Part shown: positions 56,001 through 63,174 of the stretch, one piece after another | How the letters are laid out: the number at the start of each line of letters is the position of its first letter | Numbering within the stretch: position 1 is the stretch's first letter | NCBI RefSeq assembly: GCF_932526225.1 | Contig: NC_064041.1 | Coordinates: forward strand, 4,461,046 to 4,525,045 | Source of the DNA: Nematostella vectensis | Lineage: Eukaryota; Cnidaria; Anthozoa; Actiniaria; Edwardsiidae | Reading direction: 5' to 3' | Length of the DNA: 64,000 nt | Program-made: the position numbers and the translations under genes | The notes under the pieces: model-generated | The model's input: the letters and a program-made list of their open reading frames with translations, nothing else | Database searches by the model: none | Told to the model about the DNA's origin: nothing

Positions 56001-59000
56001 GATTCTAATAGATTCTTTTGTCTTTGAACGGTTGAGGTTTCCGTCGGACCTCCGGAAGTAAACTGGTGACAATGCGGCTTTAAGGGAGGCCATAATATAT
56101 GTTGTTGGTAAATAAGGCAGGACTTAATTTTTTTAAGGTTAAGACTTAATTTTTTTAAGGTTCACGGTAACGAATCCTGCATTCTGATTGGCTAATAGAG
56201 CGGTCCGGAGATTCCTATATCTACCCTAGGTCCGAGAATATCGATATTTTGCGCGCGCTGCTCGCAAAATCGGCCTCGGTCAGTCTTTTCAAGACCTCGA
56301 CCACGGTATTTCACGATACGGACCTCCCACCCGGCAAATAACCCCTATATATAGTTATAGAATAATGCTGGCCATATGATCTATATATATGGTCATCACA
56401 AATTTCCATCGTCACCTTATGAACATAATGTTGTGGAGTCACGAGGCGCGTAGCGCCTATGGGAAGTTTGTTTTCTACAATACAAACAAAGAACAGTATT
56501 TTGAAGGAAAAAAAAAGCAGCGCGCGCTCGTTTGAAATGGTGCGTGACAGGTGTTTGCAGCGCGCTTAGATTAGCGAAAATTTAAAACTTAATAAGGGAA
56601 AGTTTGATTGTAATTCTACGATTTATCTGTCAGGAAGTCACGTGAGGAAAGCGCGCTGGAGTAGAGCAGGCAGTCTTAAAAGGTTGGAGCTGCGAATGGC
56701 CATATAAACCAATTCAGCATATTGTAGGGCTAAGATATACAAGATACAGCAGGGTGGGCACGTGACTTCTCCGCTCCTGACCAATAACCAATTTGTGCTT
56801 TTATTAAACAGATTACCTATCAGGATCTACAATCTCTAGAAACTTGGCTCTGAAATTATCCGCAATGGGGGCTACTAGTTTGCTATAAAACTTCCTGAAT
56901 GTCTCAGCATTGGTCCATCCTGCTGCCTCCATGATGCTCTCTATTGGCATGGCGCCTTGGCAGCAGATTTGGAGGCTGCTCTTGTGCTATGCGCACCAAA
57001 TGTGCTTGTTACTTACAGCATTTTCAAGCACTTTCCTTAGTCAGACATCTGCTTATAGTTTCTGTGGACACTTCATTGAGAGGCTTGTGATAACTAATAA
57101 ACAAACGCGAACTTGTCCGTAGAGATCTATTTCGTTCTTACTCCATAAGAAAAGTAACAACACATAGCTGTTTATCAAAATAAGCTTTTAACTCTAGTTT
57201 CCCAAGATGTTTACTTGGTCTTGACGTTTTCAATAGTTTTTGTATACAGTTTAAATGAAAAACCTTTAAAAGAAAAAGTTGTCAACAACGCAGATTTATA
57301 ACGATATTTCGGCAGACCAATCCTGCCTTCTTCCGGTTATAATAAATGCTATATTTATAACCTGAAGAAGGCAGGTATTGGCCTGTCGAAATATCGTTCT
57401 AAAAACATAAATCTGCGTTGTTGTCGACTTTTCCTTTTAAAGGTTTATTTATTAATTCATTGTCGAGGCAGACCACAGGGTCCTACGCACACCAGCAGGC
57501 TGTCCGGTGGTTTATTCCTACCGTTTTTGTATAAAAGACACACTTGTAATCGGTCACAGACATTTCAGCATGTCTAAGGACGGAGAAATCGAAGCCAAAC
57601 AAGCAGCACAAGTATGATTATTATGTTGGTTTCTCGCCAACAAATGAAAACAAATGAAACGGTACGTTTTCAAATCGTATAACTAACTATATATTTATTG
57701 CTCTGAGTACTTTATAAGCTTATACAAACTTTTTATTAACTGTAATTTTCCTTTACCGTAACTCAATATTTTTTGTAGAGTTACTGTTCGAGAACTGTTC
57801 GAAGAAAAACAATTCTGCTTCTGCTATTTCTATCAAATGATAATTTCTCGTGTCAATTATATTCTATCGGTTTCCGAGCTAATTATTCTCAACCCAATAC
57901 GAATCTGAGCCAGACTAAAAGGCAAAAAGAGTAAACGAATGTAAGTTATCTCTCATATTTTCTCTGCTTTGATTTTTGTTTGGTAAAAACAATTATTGTA
58001 CTCACTTGATGGATATCGTCGCATTGCAGCCCCAACATTCTGTTCTGGTAATAACTGCTCCATATACATTTTCCTCTGTGACCTCTCCTTTGTATTTAAT
58101 TTCGAATTTAGCTGAGGAAAAAAGGCGGAAAATAACTCATTGATGCTCTTTTATATGCGGTAGGGACTGGAAGTATAAGGTTACCCCTAAATAAAATACT
58201 ATCTACCAAGTGCCTGACAGAGCAAAAAAAAAATGGCAAGAAATTTTCCAATTCTCAATATATAAGCTGAAGATTCCGCATACAAGGAGTTTCTTTGACC
58301 AAAAGCTAAATTCCAAATTTTAAAGAAATTTAGAAGATATAAAATTTGGATATTAGTGAGCAAAGTTGGCTTAATTTTTTATCAGAGCCCGATTTCTCCC
58401 TAAAAACGAGGAGAATTCATACTTTGGACATTTGAAATTTGCACTTTAAGCCTCATATTTCGAAGACGAATCCATTAAAAACACGTTTTGAGATATGATG
58501 GTTTACATAACATAAGGAACCTCTATGCAAAAATTCAAGCTTAACAAAATTAACCAGACCTTATTTTGGGAAAACTTGCCATTTTTTTTGCTCTGTCTTA
58601 GTGTCTACGTATTCTAAGTACGCGAATATTATAAAGAATATACAAAGAAAAATCGCTTCCTTTGGCGGATGTAGAAGTGGGATTGCACGCCACGTCATCC
58701 AATGCGGCTAATACCGCATTCACACCAGCACTTAAACCAGTTTAAAGGTGGTTTAATTAAACTGGTTTAAATCTCAATCTCCAATGAGTGTACAGAATCA
58801 AGAACAAAACTGAGTAGACTGTGCTGTACATGTTCCTGAACATTGTTTTGGTGTTAAAGTAGCATGAATCTGCACCGGTAGTGCTAATACATAGCAATAT
58901 CGAAAAAAATCATATAAGAATCAGACACAAGGGTGTTTCTATCTGCGAGTGCTGTTTATATGCTGACGGCAAGCTCATTTTGGACCCCCCCCCCCCCCGT

Positions 59001-59521
59001 CATGTTAATAGCTGAATACCCACTTGGGTCCTGTACTCACCTTTATCATCCATATTGATTGAGACCGTAAGTGTTGGTTTGATTATTGTCACATCAGAAT
59101 CAGTTGAACTAAGAGTCAGTTCAAACGTCTCAACCTCTTCCACGTCAATGTCGTCTTGTATGTGGAAGTAATAGTCTTTAAAACTGTCACCGTTTCTGAA
59201 CACTACATCAGTATTGGATCCTATCCCGTAATCAAAGCCTTCTTTTGCTGTGACATCTTTGAAACTGATGCTAGAATATTAAAGAAAAAAGAGAAGATTA
59301 ATAGAGCTCAAATTATAAAGGAGGGAATTTGGGTTGATCCCTCCCTCCCTCCCTCCCTCCTTCTCAATTGATTTCTTAGTGCTAGCCGCTTATGCATCTA
59401 AGTTTTACTTACGAAACGATGTGTTGGCCGGTAGGAGATGATCTTGTGATCATTTGCTTTGGAGAAAATGAACCTTCGTCAACACTCATTGTTTCCACTG
59501 ACCATCCAATCTCCACGGCAC
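28916..59521 (-). CDS. Multi-Calx-beta single-pass membrane protein (gene span, 5' incomplete)
   Basis: Twelve Calx-beta repeats can be read on the minus strand, then an exon with one transmembrane helix. Calx-beta folds are calcium-binding beta sandwiches found in the Na/Ca exchanger, integrin beta4, FRAS1/FREM proteins and the adhesion receptor VLGR1. Here each repeat is normally split in two exons: exon A (103-115 bases) with the first strands, exon B (230-254 bases) with the TA-x(n)-DF, FAP/FKA, DD-x2-E-x3-F and D-x-D-x-G motifs. Every A exon starts in phase 1 and ends in phase 2, and every B exon that could be tested ends in phase 1, so repeats can be added or lost without frame damage. 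The first exon seen (59413-59521) is already internal, so the signal peptide lies upstream. Whether the protein is FRAS1/FREM-like or a lineage-specific type cannot be decided without the N-terminus. Confidence 0.85.
29030..29405. repeat. 23-bp tandem repeat, about 16 copies
   Basis: Unit TTATAAGATTCATTCAGTGT plus TCA; starts within 20 bases of the acceptor of the transmembrane exon. Confidence 0.95.
29440..30495. repeat. Degenerate and regular 21-bp repeats (TTCAATATAAGATACGCAGGG)
   Basis: 29440-29735 is a loose array of TTCAATATA-x-GATA-like units; 29820-30495 is a regular 21-bp array of about 32 copies with sub-types (AATATGAGATACGCAGGG, AAAATAGGATACGAAGGG, AATATAGGATACACAGGG) that recur in a three-unit higher-order pattern. 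Long open frames on both strands come from 21 being divisible by three. Confidence 0.93.
30836..31524. repeat. 38-bp minisatellite starting at a splice donor, about 18 copies
   Basis: Unit CACATCTGCGTAAGTCATAC followed by ATTCACACATACAACCCC. It abuts repeat-12 exon B; read on the minus strand every copy repeats GTATGGCTTACGCAGATGTG, the start of the intron. Confidence 0.95.
31525..31762 (-). CDS. Calx-beta repeat 12, exon B (divergent)
   Basis: Starts after TTGTAG in the expected phase. Encodes STAYQDDYNLTSIVWPQDMP, then a Pro-rich strand and NSSHNLTIVFNMDAKN; the DD-x2-E motif is missing. The donor drawn here (GTATGG) is in phase 0, which does not fit the following transmembrane exon, so either the donor is different or another exon lies between. 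Confidence 0.6.
31871..32008. mobile_element. MITE-like hairpin
   Basis: Arms containing AAGTTCAAACGTCGT and ATGAGCCGTTTTCAATGCAA (left) match the inverse on the right (TTGCATTGAATACGGCTCAT, AACGTTTGAACTCAG). Total about 138 bases. Confidence 0.8.
32422..32560 (+). repeat. Interspersed repeat, family B, copy 1
   Basis: CCAGGTTTCAAAAGCTGTAG to GAAATAGGTGTATTG is found inverted at 39680-39845 with scattered changes. Confidence 0.7.
32839..32944 (-). CDS. Calx-beta repeat 12, exon A
   Basis: Between TTTCAG and GTATGC. Encodes MEFHVPENTSVSEGDRTLVT. Confidence 0.78.
33270..33758. repeat. About 63-bp minisatellite carrying exon end and donor, about seven copies
   Basis: Each copy holds ATCCACTTACCGGATTCATC, which on the minus strand is the end of repeat-11 exon B (coding the NDDSG end) plus the donor GTAAGT. 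Copies differ slightly (GGAGTC/GGATTC, AAGGTCAG/AAGGATAG). Confidence 0.9.
33759..33994 (-). CDS. Calx-beta repeat 11, exon B
   Basis: Between ACCAG and GTAAGT. Contains TTTVGRDFVTL, VTIPYGTNTSCFTVTI, RDDDVAELDETFGVKL and ends LNDDSG. Its end and donor are copied about seven times in the adjoining minisatellite. Confidence 0.82.
34190..34931. repeat. 48-60-bp minisatellite carrying exon end and donor, about 13 copies
   Basis: Each copy holds ACGTACTTGTAAGAGACGGG, usually followed by an intact or altered CTCTCCCCTCTGACC. On the minus strand this is the last 45 bases of repeat-11 exon A (ending SYK) with donor GTACGT. The first three copies are a shorter 48-bp type. Confidence 0.92.
34932..35040 (-). 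CDS. Calx-beta repeat 11, exon A
   Basis: Between TTCCAG and GTACGT. Encodes FINTAQSVNESQGYANVCVM and ends RAIPVSYK. Its last 45 bases and the donor are copied many times in the adjoining minisatellite. Confidence 0.8.
35618..35862 (-). CDS. Calx-beta repeat 10, exon B
   Basis: Between CGATAG and GTATGT. Contains TAIDSRDFPRV, YSFRPSPSGESTMQIEV, TDELLVEYLEQFDIVL and ends INDDHG. Confidence 0.82.
36158..36263 (-). CDS. Calx-beta repeat 10, exon A
   Basis: Between TTTTAG-CAACAC and GTGAGT. Encodes LELVERLVSLEEAQAMVKLT. Confidence 0.75.
36400..36700 (-). repeat. Possible tRNA-derived SINE
   Basis: On the minus strand GGGTTCAAACCC (36493-36504) fits a Pol III B box, with TAGTGGGCAGG (about 36537-36547) some 45 bases upstream as a weak A box. 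No second copy in this window, so the call is tentative. Confidence 0.3.
36871..37280 (-). CDS. Calx-beta repeat 9, exon B (enlarged)
   Basis: Between ATTTTAG and GTGAGT, 410 bases, about 160 longer than its relatives. The extra N-terminal part is Pro-rich and then packed with N-x-T/S sequons and Cys (for example SSNTTNTTYFYNSTCFYNYT). The domain motifs follow: ITFAPSETERTFLIPM, TDDDFLEYNETFKIVL and YNDDIG. Confidence 0.82.
37472..37591. mobile_element. MITE-like hairpin
   Basis: ACAGAGCCTCCAGACTTCTC (37483-37502) is inverted at about 37561-37580; the outer TACCC ends also match. Loop of about 50 bases. About 120 bases in all. Confidence 0.85.
37957..38062 (-). CDS. Calx-beta repeat 9, exon A
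   Basis: Between TTGCAG and GTATGT. Encodes VEYNLTEADCHIVVTLEKTP. Confidence 0.75.
38217..38415. repeat. Interspersed repeat, family C, copy 1
   Basis: Contains GGAAACCTCAACCG, CCGTTAAAAATTATCGGAGA and CGACCGGAAGTAAACTGGTG. The same blocks, rearranged in orientation, occur at 49225-49600 and 55887-56085. Confidence 0.7.
38471..38715 (-). CDS. Calx-beta repeat 8, exon B
   Basis: Between TCCCAG and GTAAAC. Contains SEKADYTLADG, LTDDVNAEWPETFHVNM and ends VDDEDKG. Confidence 0.82.
39176..39278 (-). CDS. Calx-beta repeat 8, exon A
   Basis: Between TTCCAG and GTAAGC. Encodes VTFNETVYTFNEGDGAVLNF. Confidence 0.8.
39376..39611 (-). CDS. Calx-beta repeat 7, exon B
   Basis: Between TTTCAG and GTGAAT. 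Contains ATASSGDFPKLTG, ITFAPMETTKNVTVYV and ends IWNEDRG. The usual DD before the Glu is replaced (VDKILEHDEIFKVKL). Confidence 0.85.
39680..39845 (-). repeat. Interspersed repeat, family B, copy 2
   Basis: Inverse of 32422-32560: it contains CTACAGCTTTTGAAACCTGG, ACGGCTGAATCCTTG and ATACACCTATTTCAAAT. Confidence 0.7.
40196..40310 (-). CDS. Calx-beta repeat 7, exon A
   Basis: Between TTCCAG and GTAAGT. Encodes FELSPTAYELYEDTGEVNVT. Confidence 0.82.
40311..42854. other. Large intron between Calx-beta repeats 6 and 7
   Basis: No supported gene. Contains short direct repeats of CGAACTCGAAGT (40885-40940), a poly-C/CAC tract near 41482 and otherwise unique AT-rich sequence. A 151-codon plus-strand open frame (42227-42682) shows no family features. 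Confidence 0.45.
42855..43108 (-). CDS. Calx-beta repeat 6, exon B
   Basis: Between CCTTAG and GTAATG. Contains GLTGADYKTQ, LEFAPSDTSKTLSIPL, FNDDIVELNKTFTVTL and ends VNDDKG. Confidence 0.85.
43330..43830. repeat. 30-bp tandem repeat, about 16 copies
   Basis: Unit CAATAAACAATGATTTATAC followed by AAAGAGAATA, decaying towards both ends; lies on the donor side of repeat-6 exon A. Confidence 0.92.
43861..43969 (-). CDS. Calx-beta repeat 6, exon A
   Basis: Between TTCCAG and GTAAGT. Encodes FSLKSATLEVEEDAGTVDII. Followed on the donor side by a 30-bp tandem repeat. Confidence 0.82.
44688..45032 (-). CDS. Calx-beta repeat 5, single exon
   Basis: Between ATTTTAG and GTAAGT, 345 bases. The whole domain lies in one exon: QTAVTVNEDVGKVTLDIE, then DDSATSGEDFTGL, TDDDIVEGTQQLKVVM and ILDNDLQG. 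Starts and ends in phase 1, so only the internal intron is missing compared with its neighbours. Confidence 0.88.
45255..45487 (-). CDS. Calx-beta repeat 4, exon B
   Basis: Between CCACAG and GTACGG. Contains GSAKVGDDFTF, DNDDIDGDRTINLKL and ends IKDTDLG. Confidence 0.85.
45666..45956. mobile_element. Foldback element of about 290 bp
   Basis: The left arm (CACGGGCTATAGGATAATCT onward to GTGTTGAATAAAGCACGTA) is inverted on the right (TACGTGCTTAATTCAACACT to AGATTATCCTATAGCCCGTG) over about 70 bases; a second inner inverted pair is ACGACGCGTTATGTAACCGC. Confidence 0.9.
46100..46480 (-). repeat. Interspersed repeat, copy 2 (inverse of 26640-27105)
   Basis: Contains the inverse of the blocks listed for copy 1 (for example TTGCTTAATCTGAGCTTGG) and several AACGCCCCT motifs at both ends. 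Located in the intron between Calx-beta repeat 4 exons. Confidence 0.7.
47617..47722 (-). CDS. Calx-beta repeat 4, exon A
   Basis: Between AAACAG and GTAAGA. Encodes FTFKEATIEVAEESSTLKVP. The intron on its 5' side holds the 21-bp array. Confidence 0.82.
47856..48778. repeat. 21-bp tandem repeat, about 44 copies
   Basis: Unit GTTATGTTCCCTATGGTATCC with ATC/ACC alternation. Because 21 is a multiple of three, several frames on both strands stay open for about 300 codons (for example NITDTIGNITGTIG); these are artefacts. Confidence 0.95.
48814..49061 (-). CDS. Calx-beta repeat 3, exon B
   Basis: Between TTTGCAG and GTGAGT. Contains GTAGAKDYGGL, KTDDIPEGKEKFEVKL and ends DTPDKG. Confidence 0.85.
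49225..49600. repeat. Interspersed repeat, family C, copy 2
   Basis: Left part has GCGTTAAAAATGATTGAAGA and TTGACCGGAAGTATG; right part has TTAACGGTTGAGGTTTCCGT and CTCCGGAAGTAAACTGGTGA. The two ends are inverted relative to each other, suggesting a transposon about 375 bases long. Confidence 0.7.
49660..53415. repeat. 25-bp pyrimidine-rich satellite, about 150 copies
   Basis: Unit TTTGTTACTTTACTCCTCCC followed by ATTCC, with CTTCTCCC, CTCCTTCC and CTGCAGCC variants. The forward strand contains no stop in any frame of the consensus and 25 is one more than a multiple of three, so all three frames read the same 25-residue cycle. A 1,296-codon open frame spans it; it is not a gene. Blocks of about 600 bases recur inside the array (for instance near 50130-50600 and 52250-52740). 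Confidence 0.95.
53688..53802 (-). CDS. Calx-beta repeat 3, exon A
   Basis: Between TTTGCAG and GTAAGT. Encodes FKGSDTYTVSEDGGKVTLTM. The following intron holds the 3.8-kb 25-bp array. Confidence 0.82.
54347..54554. mobile_element. MITE-like element with 39-bp inverted ends
   Basis: GACTTGCGCTAAGAGATCACGTGA-type left end (54347-54387) is inverted at 54516-54554 (TCACGTGATCTCTTAGCGCA). About 208 bases, no coding capacity. Confidence 0.88.
55214..55316. mobile_element. Small hairpin element of about 100 bp
   Basis: ATTCAATACACCAAAAACTG on the left pairs with ATTTTTTGGTGTATAGAAT on the right, and GACTTTGCCAAATTTTCGTC pairs inside with GATGAAAATTTGACAGAGCC. Confidence 0.8.
55476..55705 (-). CDS. 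Calx-beta repeat 2, exon B
   Basis: Between TTCACAG and GTACGC. Contains EAISGTDFTAVS, TLADDLIEGAEDFKIKL and ends IKDEDRG. Confidence 0.85.
55887..56085. repeat. Interspersed repeat, family C, copy 3
   Basis: Begins GTCGATTACGTAACAATCTC and ends CTCCGGAAGTAAACTGGTGA. The termini are imperfect inverted repeats. Confidence 0.7.
56834..57110 (-). pseudogene. Tyrosine recombinase C-terminal fragment
   Basis: On the minus strand the sequence reads HKPLNEVSTETISRCLTK, then (other frame) FGAHSTRAASKSAAK, then (third frame) PIESIMEAAGWTNAETFRKF and YSKLVAPIAD. HSTR with the catalytic Arg, and the late AGW...TF-x2-FY with the nucleophilic Tyr, are the usual C-terminal motifs of tyrosine recombinases carried by Crypton- or DIRS-type elements. 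At least two frameshifts and no N-terminal part: a dead fragment in an intron of the Calx-beta gene, same strand. Confidence 0.75.
57261..57445. mobile_element. MITE-like hairpin with 80-bp arms
   Basis: AACCTTTAAAAGAAAAAGTT, CAACAACGCAGATTTATA and ATATTTCGGCAGACCAATCC on the left are inverted on the right, leaving a short loop (about 57340-57357). About 185 bases. Confidence 0.9.
58006..58111 (-). CDS. Calx-beta repeat 2, exon A
   Basis: Between CCTCAG and GTGAGT. Encodes AKFEIKYKGEVTEENVYG and ITRTECWGCNATISI; the two nearby Cys are unusual for these exons. Confidence 0.8.
58112..59040. other. Intron between Calx-beta repeats 1 and 2
   Basis: No gene seen. Contains an AAACCAGTTTAAAGGTGGTT / AAACTGGTTTAA inverted motif (58725-58770) and a poly-C tract near 58986. 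Confidence 0.4.
59041..59270 (-). CDS. Calx-beta repeat 1, exon B
   Basis: Between TTCTAG and GTGAGT. Contains VTAKEGFDYG, DDIDVEEVETFELTL and ends NMDDKG. Confidence 0.85.
59413..59521 (-). CDS. Calx-beta repeat 1, exon A
   Basis: Between TTCTAG and GTAAGT. Encodes AVEIGWSVETMSVDEGSF, the first strands. The first exon of this gene seen in the window; phase 1 at its start shows that an earlier exon exists. Confidence 0.7.
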
Positions 59522-59942
59522 CTAGAAACAATATCATTGTTAGATATATATATATATATACAAAGCTTTGCCGGATTATATGTAATAAGGACTATAATAT
59601 TTCTACGTAGCCGTATCCTTTGCGCTGAGTGAGTACTTTAAAGTGAGTACTTTACAACTGACTGTGGACGCAGGCCCGTACCCAGGGGGGGTGCGAACGC
59701 ATCTCCCCACAACGACCGAAAGCCACTTTCGGTTCTCAATAGACGTGCTATTTGTAGACCAAACTATAAAGCATAAGCTAGTATGTCATCAATAAATAAA
59801 TTAGACTTTTCTGTAGCCAAATCCGACAAACGTCCCATGAAGATAGTGCAAAAACATTAAAACACTTTTGTTATTTCGGGGGTGGTCAGAGATTTTTGTC
59901 AGGAAACCCACTCCCTCCAACCCCCAACGCTCCCCCCCCCCC

Positions 59943-60565
59943 CAGAAAAAATTAGGTATATTTTTTCTGATCGTTTCGTTAATAAACAATATGTCGCAGG
60001 AGGAATGAAAAAGCTTCTACAATACATACAAACTATGGACGACGACAGGAACGATTATGAACACATTATTGTACATTCAGGCACAAATGACATAGAGAAA
60101 CTGCGTGTAAATGAAATAGCTGTTAATATGGAAAACTGTGTAAATACACTCAAAGGTCGCTGACCCAGCTCCAGAATAGCTGTCAGTGGAATTTTGTATG
60201 CTCCCAAGAGAGATGGCACAAAAATAGACGACACAAACTACTGCTACGAAGACATTTGCAAGGACAATGGGGCCCATTTCATCAACAATCAGCGCGTTAC
60301 AAGTGACACCTTTGGAAACCTCGACCCAGAAGTTTTTCACGACGATGTACACCCAAATAACAACATTGGAACCAAGAAGTTTGTTTCAAACATCAAAGCT
60401 AGAACCGGTTTGCGAAGGGACACAGAGAGAAGTGAAAGAAGAGCAAGAGCGCCACCGCATAAGCAGCAGAAAAGGACAATGTGGGGCTCAAACGACGAAT
60501 CATTCCCATCCTTGCAAGCCTTCAACGCATTAGCACATTATTTTAGAAGGCACCGTCCAAGCTAA
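59943..60565 (+). pseudogene. LINE first frame, SGNH esterase domain
   Basis: Same frame throughout, interrupted by TGA at 60161, probably from CGA. HIIVHSGTNDI contains the block III GxND motif and HDDVHPNNNIGTKKF the block V D-x2-H pair, so the catalytic Asp and His are present; the block I Ser region is missing or diverged at the truncated start. The end is basic (RSERRARAPPHKQQKR), as in nucleic-acid-binding first frames. Confidence 0.7.
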
Positions 60566-60624
60566 GTGCTCTTTTTGTTTTATTTATTTAACATTCACGA
60601 TATCTTCTCCAGAATATTTACAAT

Positions 60625-61537
60625 TAAGAATCGGCTGCTGGAATATTAATGGCTTCAGCAGTAAAACGTTTGGAAACAAACTAAACCAAAATGACAGTCA
60701 GGATACAATTAACAAGCATGAAATTTTTGGTATAGTTGAGACACATGCAAATACCAATACAAACTTAAAAGTTACAAATTTTAAGCATTATGTAAAACAT
60801 AGAGAAGGTTCAAACAATTCACGAAGTTATGGCGGAATAGTAATATATATTAAAAATAATATAAACAATGGCGTTGTATACATGCCATCAATAAATAAGA
60901 ACGTTTTGTGGATAAAACTTAAAAAACATATTTTCATTTGAAGAAAGATATTTATATAGGAACAGTTTATCCAAGTCCACAAAGAGAGAATAACAATGAA
61001 TTACTTGATGATCTCGAAAAAGAAATACTTAATTTTTCAACAAAAGGTGACATCATTGTACAAGGTGACTTTAATGCGCGAACTGGAGCTTTGCAGGAAT
61101 ATGTATTAAACGATGATAACAGCAAAAAGTTCTTCGAACTTCCAGAAGATTATGAGACAGATACAACAAATCGCAGAAATTCTCAAGACGTAAACACGAC
61201 AGATAGCCGAGGGAAAAATCTTATAGAGATTTGTACGGCTTTCAATCTCAGAATTCTGAACGGAAGATCAGTTGGGGATCTCGAGGGAAGAAAAACATGT
61301 TTCAAATATAACGGAAGTAGCGTTGTAGATTATGTGATTGCTTCAAATAATATCATGAATAGCATTAACTATTTTATTGTCAAACCTCTGGAGCCACATC
61401 TAACTGATCATTGCTCTCTATCTTATGCTTTATCTGTCCGGAGCCCATCAAAGGGTGCAGAGGCAGAGAGGACAGGCCAAAATGAAGGATTCAGAGAATT
61501 CAAAAAACTTATCTGGAAGGACGGAATACAGGTTTAG
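60625..61537 (+). pseudogene. LINE second frame, AP endonuclease domain
   Basis: Motifs in order: RIGCWNINGFS, EIFGIVETHA (metal-binding Glu), IGTVYPSP, VQGDFNARTG (D-x-N), SVVDYVIASN and LTDHCSLSYAL (Asp-His). There is a frame change near 60938. All catalytic motifs are present, so the domain has decayed only recently. Confidence 0.8.
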
Positions 61538-61867
61538 TTTCTAATGATATGCAACAAAAACTAAGCGACGCACTAAAAAACAATAGCACAGAGACAATGA
61601 CCGCTCAATTTACGCAAGCGCGGCGGCGGGCATGAAGTATCAAAACACAAAAACGGTAAACAATCAGAACAACAAACCATGGTTTGACGAGGAATGTAAA
61701 GCAGAAAAAGAAAACATTCGCTCTCTTGGATACCGAATCTCGAAAGAGATGCTCTGAATCGGAAAAGGAGAATCTTTAAAAAAACGTGCAAAAGAAAAAA
61801 AGAAAATCATTACGCGAACATAATCAATAATATCGACTTTAGAAATTCTAAGTCTTTATGGAGACAG
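61538..61867 (+). pseudogene. LINE linker between endonuclease and reverse transcriptase
   Basis: Multiple frame changes; recognisable piece NKPWFDEECKAEKENIRSL, which is typical of LINE linkers. Confidence 0.6.
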
Positions 61868-62848
61868 TTGAAAAACTGTTTCCACATCGGTAAGTCAACA
61901 AAAGCGTCGCCAATTGAGACTGAAAATGCGGGAAAAATTTTTCAGCACTTCAACAATTTGAATGCAACAAATGAAGCACAGCCCAAGCAAAACGGACGAA
62001 TAGATCATAGAAACTATCGGGAGGGGCCCCTGGACTACAGAATAAACGAGGAAGAAATTATAAAAGCCATAGAAAATTTAAAATCTGGGAAAGCAGCAGG
62101 CGCGGACAACATATTGAACGAATTTCTAAAGTGCAGCAAAACGATCTTGAAAAGTTATCTCGGTAACCTTTTCAACAAAATATTAAACTCTGGGATTTAC
62201 CCCACAATGTGGAGTTACGGTTTAATAGTCCCGATTCATAAGAAGGAAGATCCATCGAAACCTGAAAACTACAGGGGCGTAACACTTTTGTCAACGTTAG
62301 GCAAAGTATTTATGTCAATCATGAACGAAAGATTATACAATTACCTAACGGAGAAGGGCATTTTGAAAACAGAACAATGTGGTTTTAGGAAAGAACAACG
62401 AACAATAGACATCATTTTCGCTCTAAAGTCACTAATTGACAAGCATGTCAAAGCGAAACCCAAAAAAAAAAAAAAATTCCTGTTTGCGTGCTACGTGGAC
62501 TTTAGTAAAGCGTTCGACTGCGTCCCTAGGGCGAAACTATTTGAAAAACTAAAAGCAGTAGGTGTTACTGGGCGTTTCCTCGACATAATCCAATCAATGT
62601 ACTCAAATGACAAGTCTTCCGTAAAAATTGGAAGCTCCATAACTGAATCCTTTCGATGCTACGCAGGCGTGAAACAAGGCTGTATGATTTCGCCAACGTT
62701 GTTTAATTTTTACTTGAGCGACCTCCCAGAAAAACTAAATGAAAAATACCGAAATGATATTGACCTAAACGGTGTGCCATTAAGTTGCATTCTCTATGCC
62801 GACGACTTATCCTATCAAAATCAGCAAAGGGCCTGCAAGAATATCTGA
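61868..62848 (+). pseudogene. LINE reverse transcriptase
   Basis: Motifs: INEEEIIKAIENLKSGKAAG, IVPIHKKEDPSKPENYRGV, CGFRKEQRTID, ACYVDFSKAFDCV (first Asp), VKQGCMISPTLFNFYLSDL and ILYADDL (catalytic DD). A run of ten A near 62466 has kept the frame. The frame breaks right after YADDL at about 62812. Confidence 0.88.
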
Positions 62849-63174
62849 ACAGCCTCGAAGAATATTGCAAAGCATCCGAACTATCCATCAATCTAGATAA
62901 AACAAAAGTAATGATTTTTAATAACACCGGGAAAACAATGAATAATTACCGAATCTTTTACGGAACTTATAAAATAGAAAATGTCAAAAGTTATAAGTAC
63001 CTTGGACTCCATTTTTGCCCTTATGGAAATTTTAATTTGGCTAAGGAGGAGCTCAAAAACGTAGCATTAAAAGCGATGTCCAAGTTAAGAAAAGAAATGG
63101 GAGAGCACTTCAGACAAGATATCAAACTAACTCTCCGCCTTTTTGACACCTTGATACAACCAATCCAAACTTAA
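62812..63174 (+). pseudogene. LINE reverse transcriptase thumb region
   Basis: Continues in another frame with LQEYLNSLEEYCKASELSIN, NLDKTKVMIF and YKYLGLHF, the usual motifs E/F after the catalytic centre. Stops at 63172. Confidence 0.8.
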
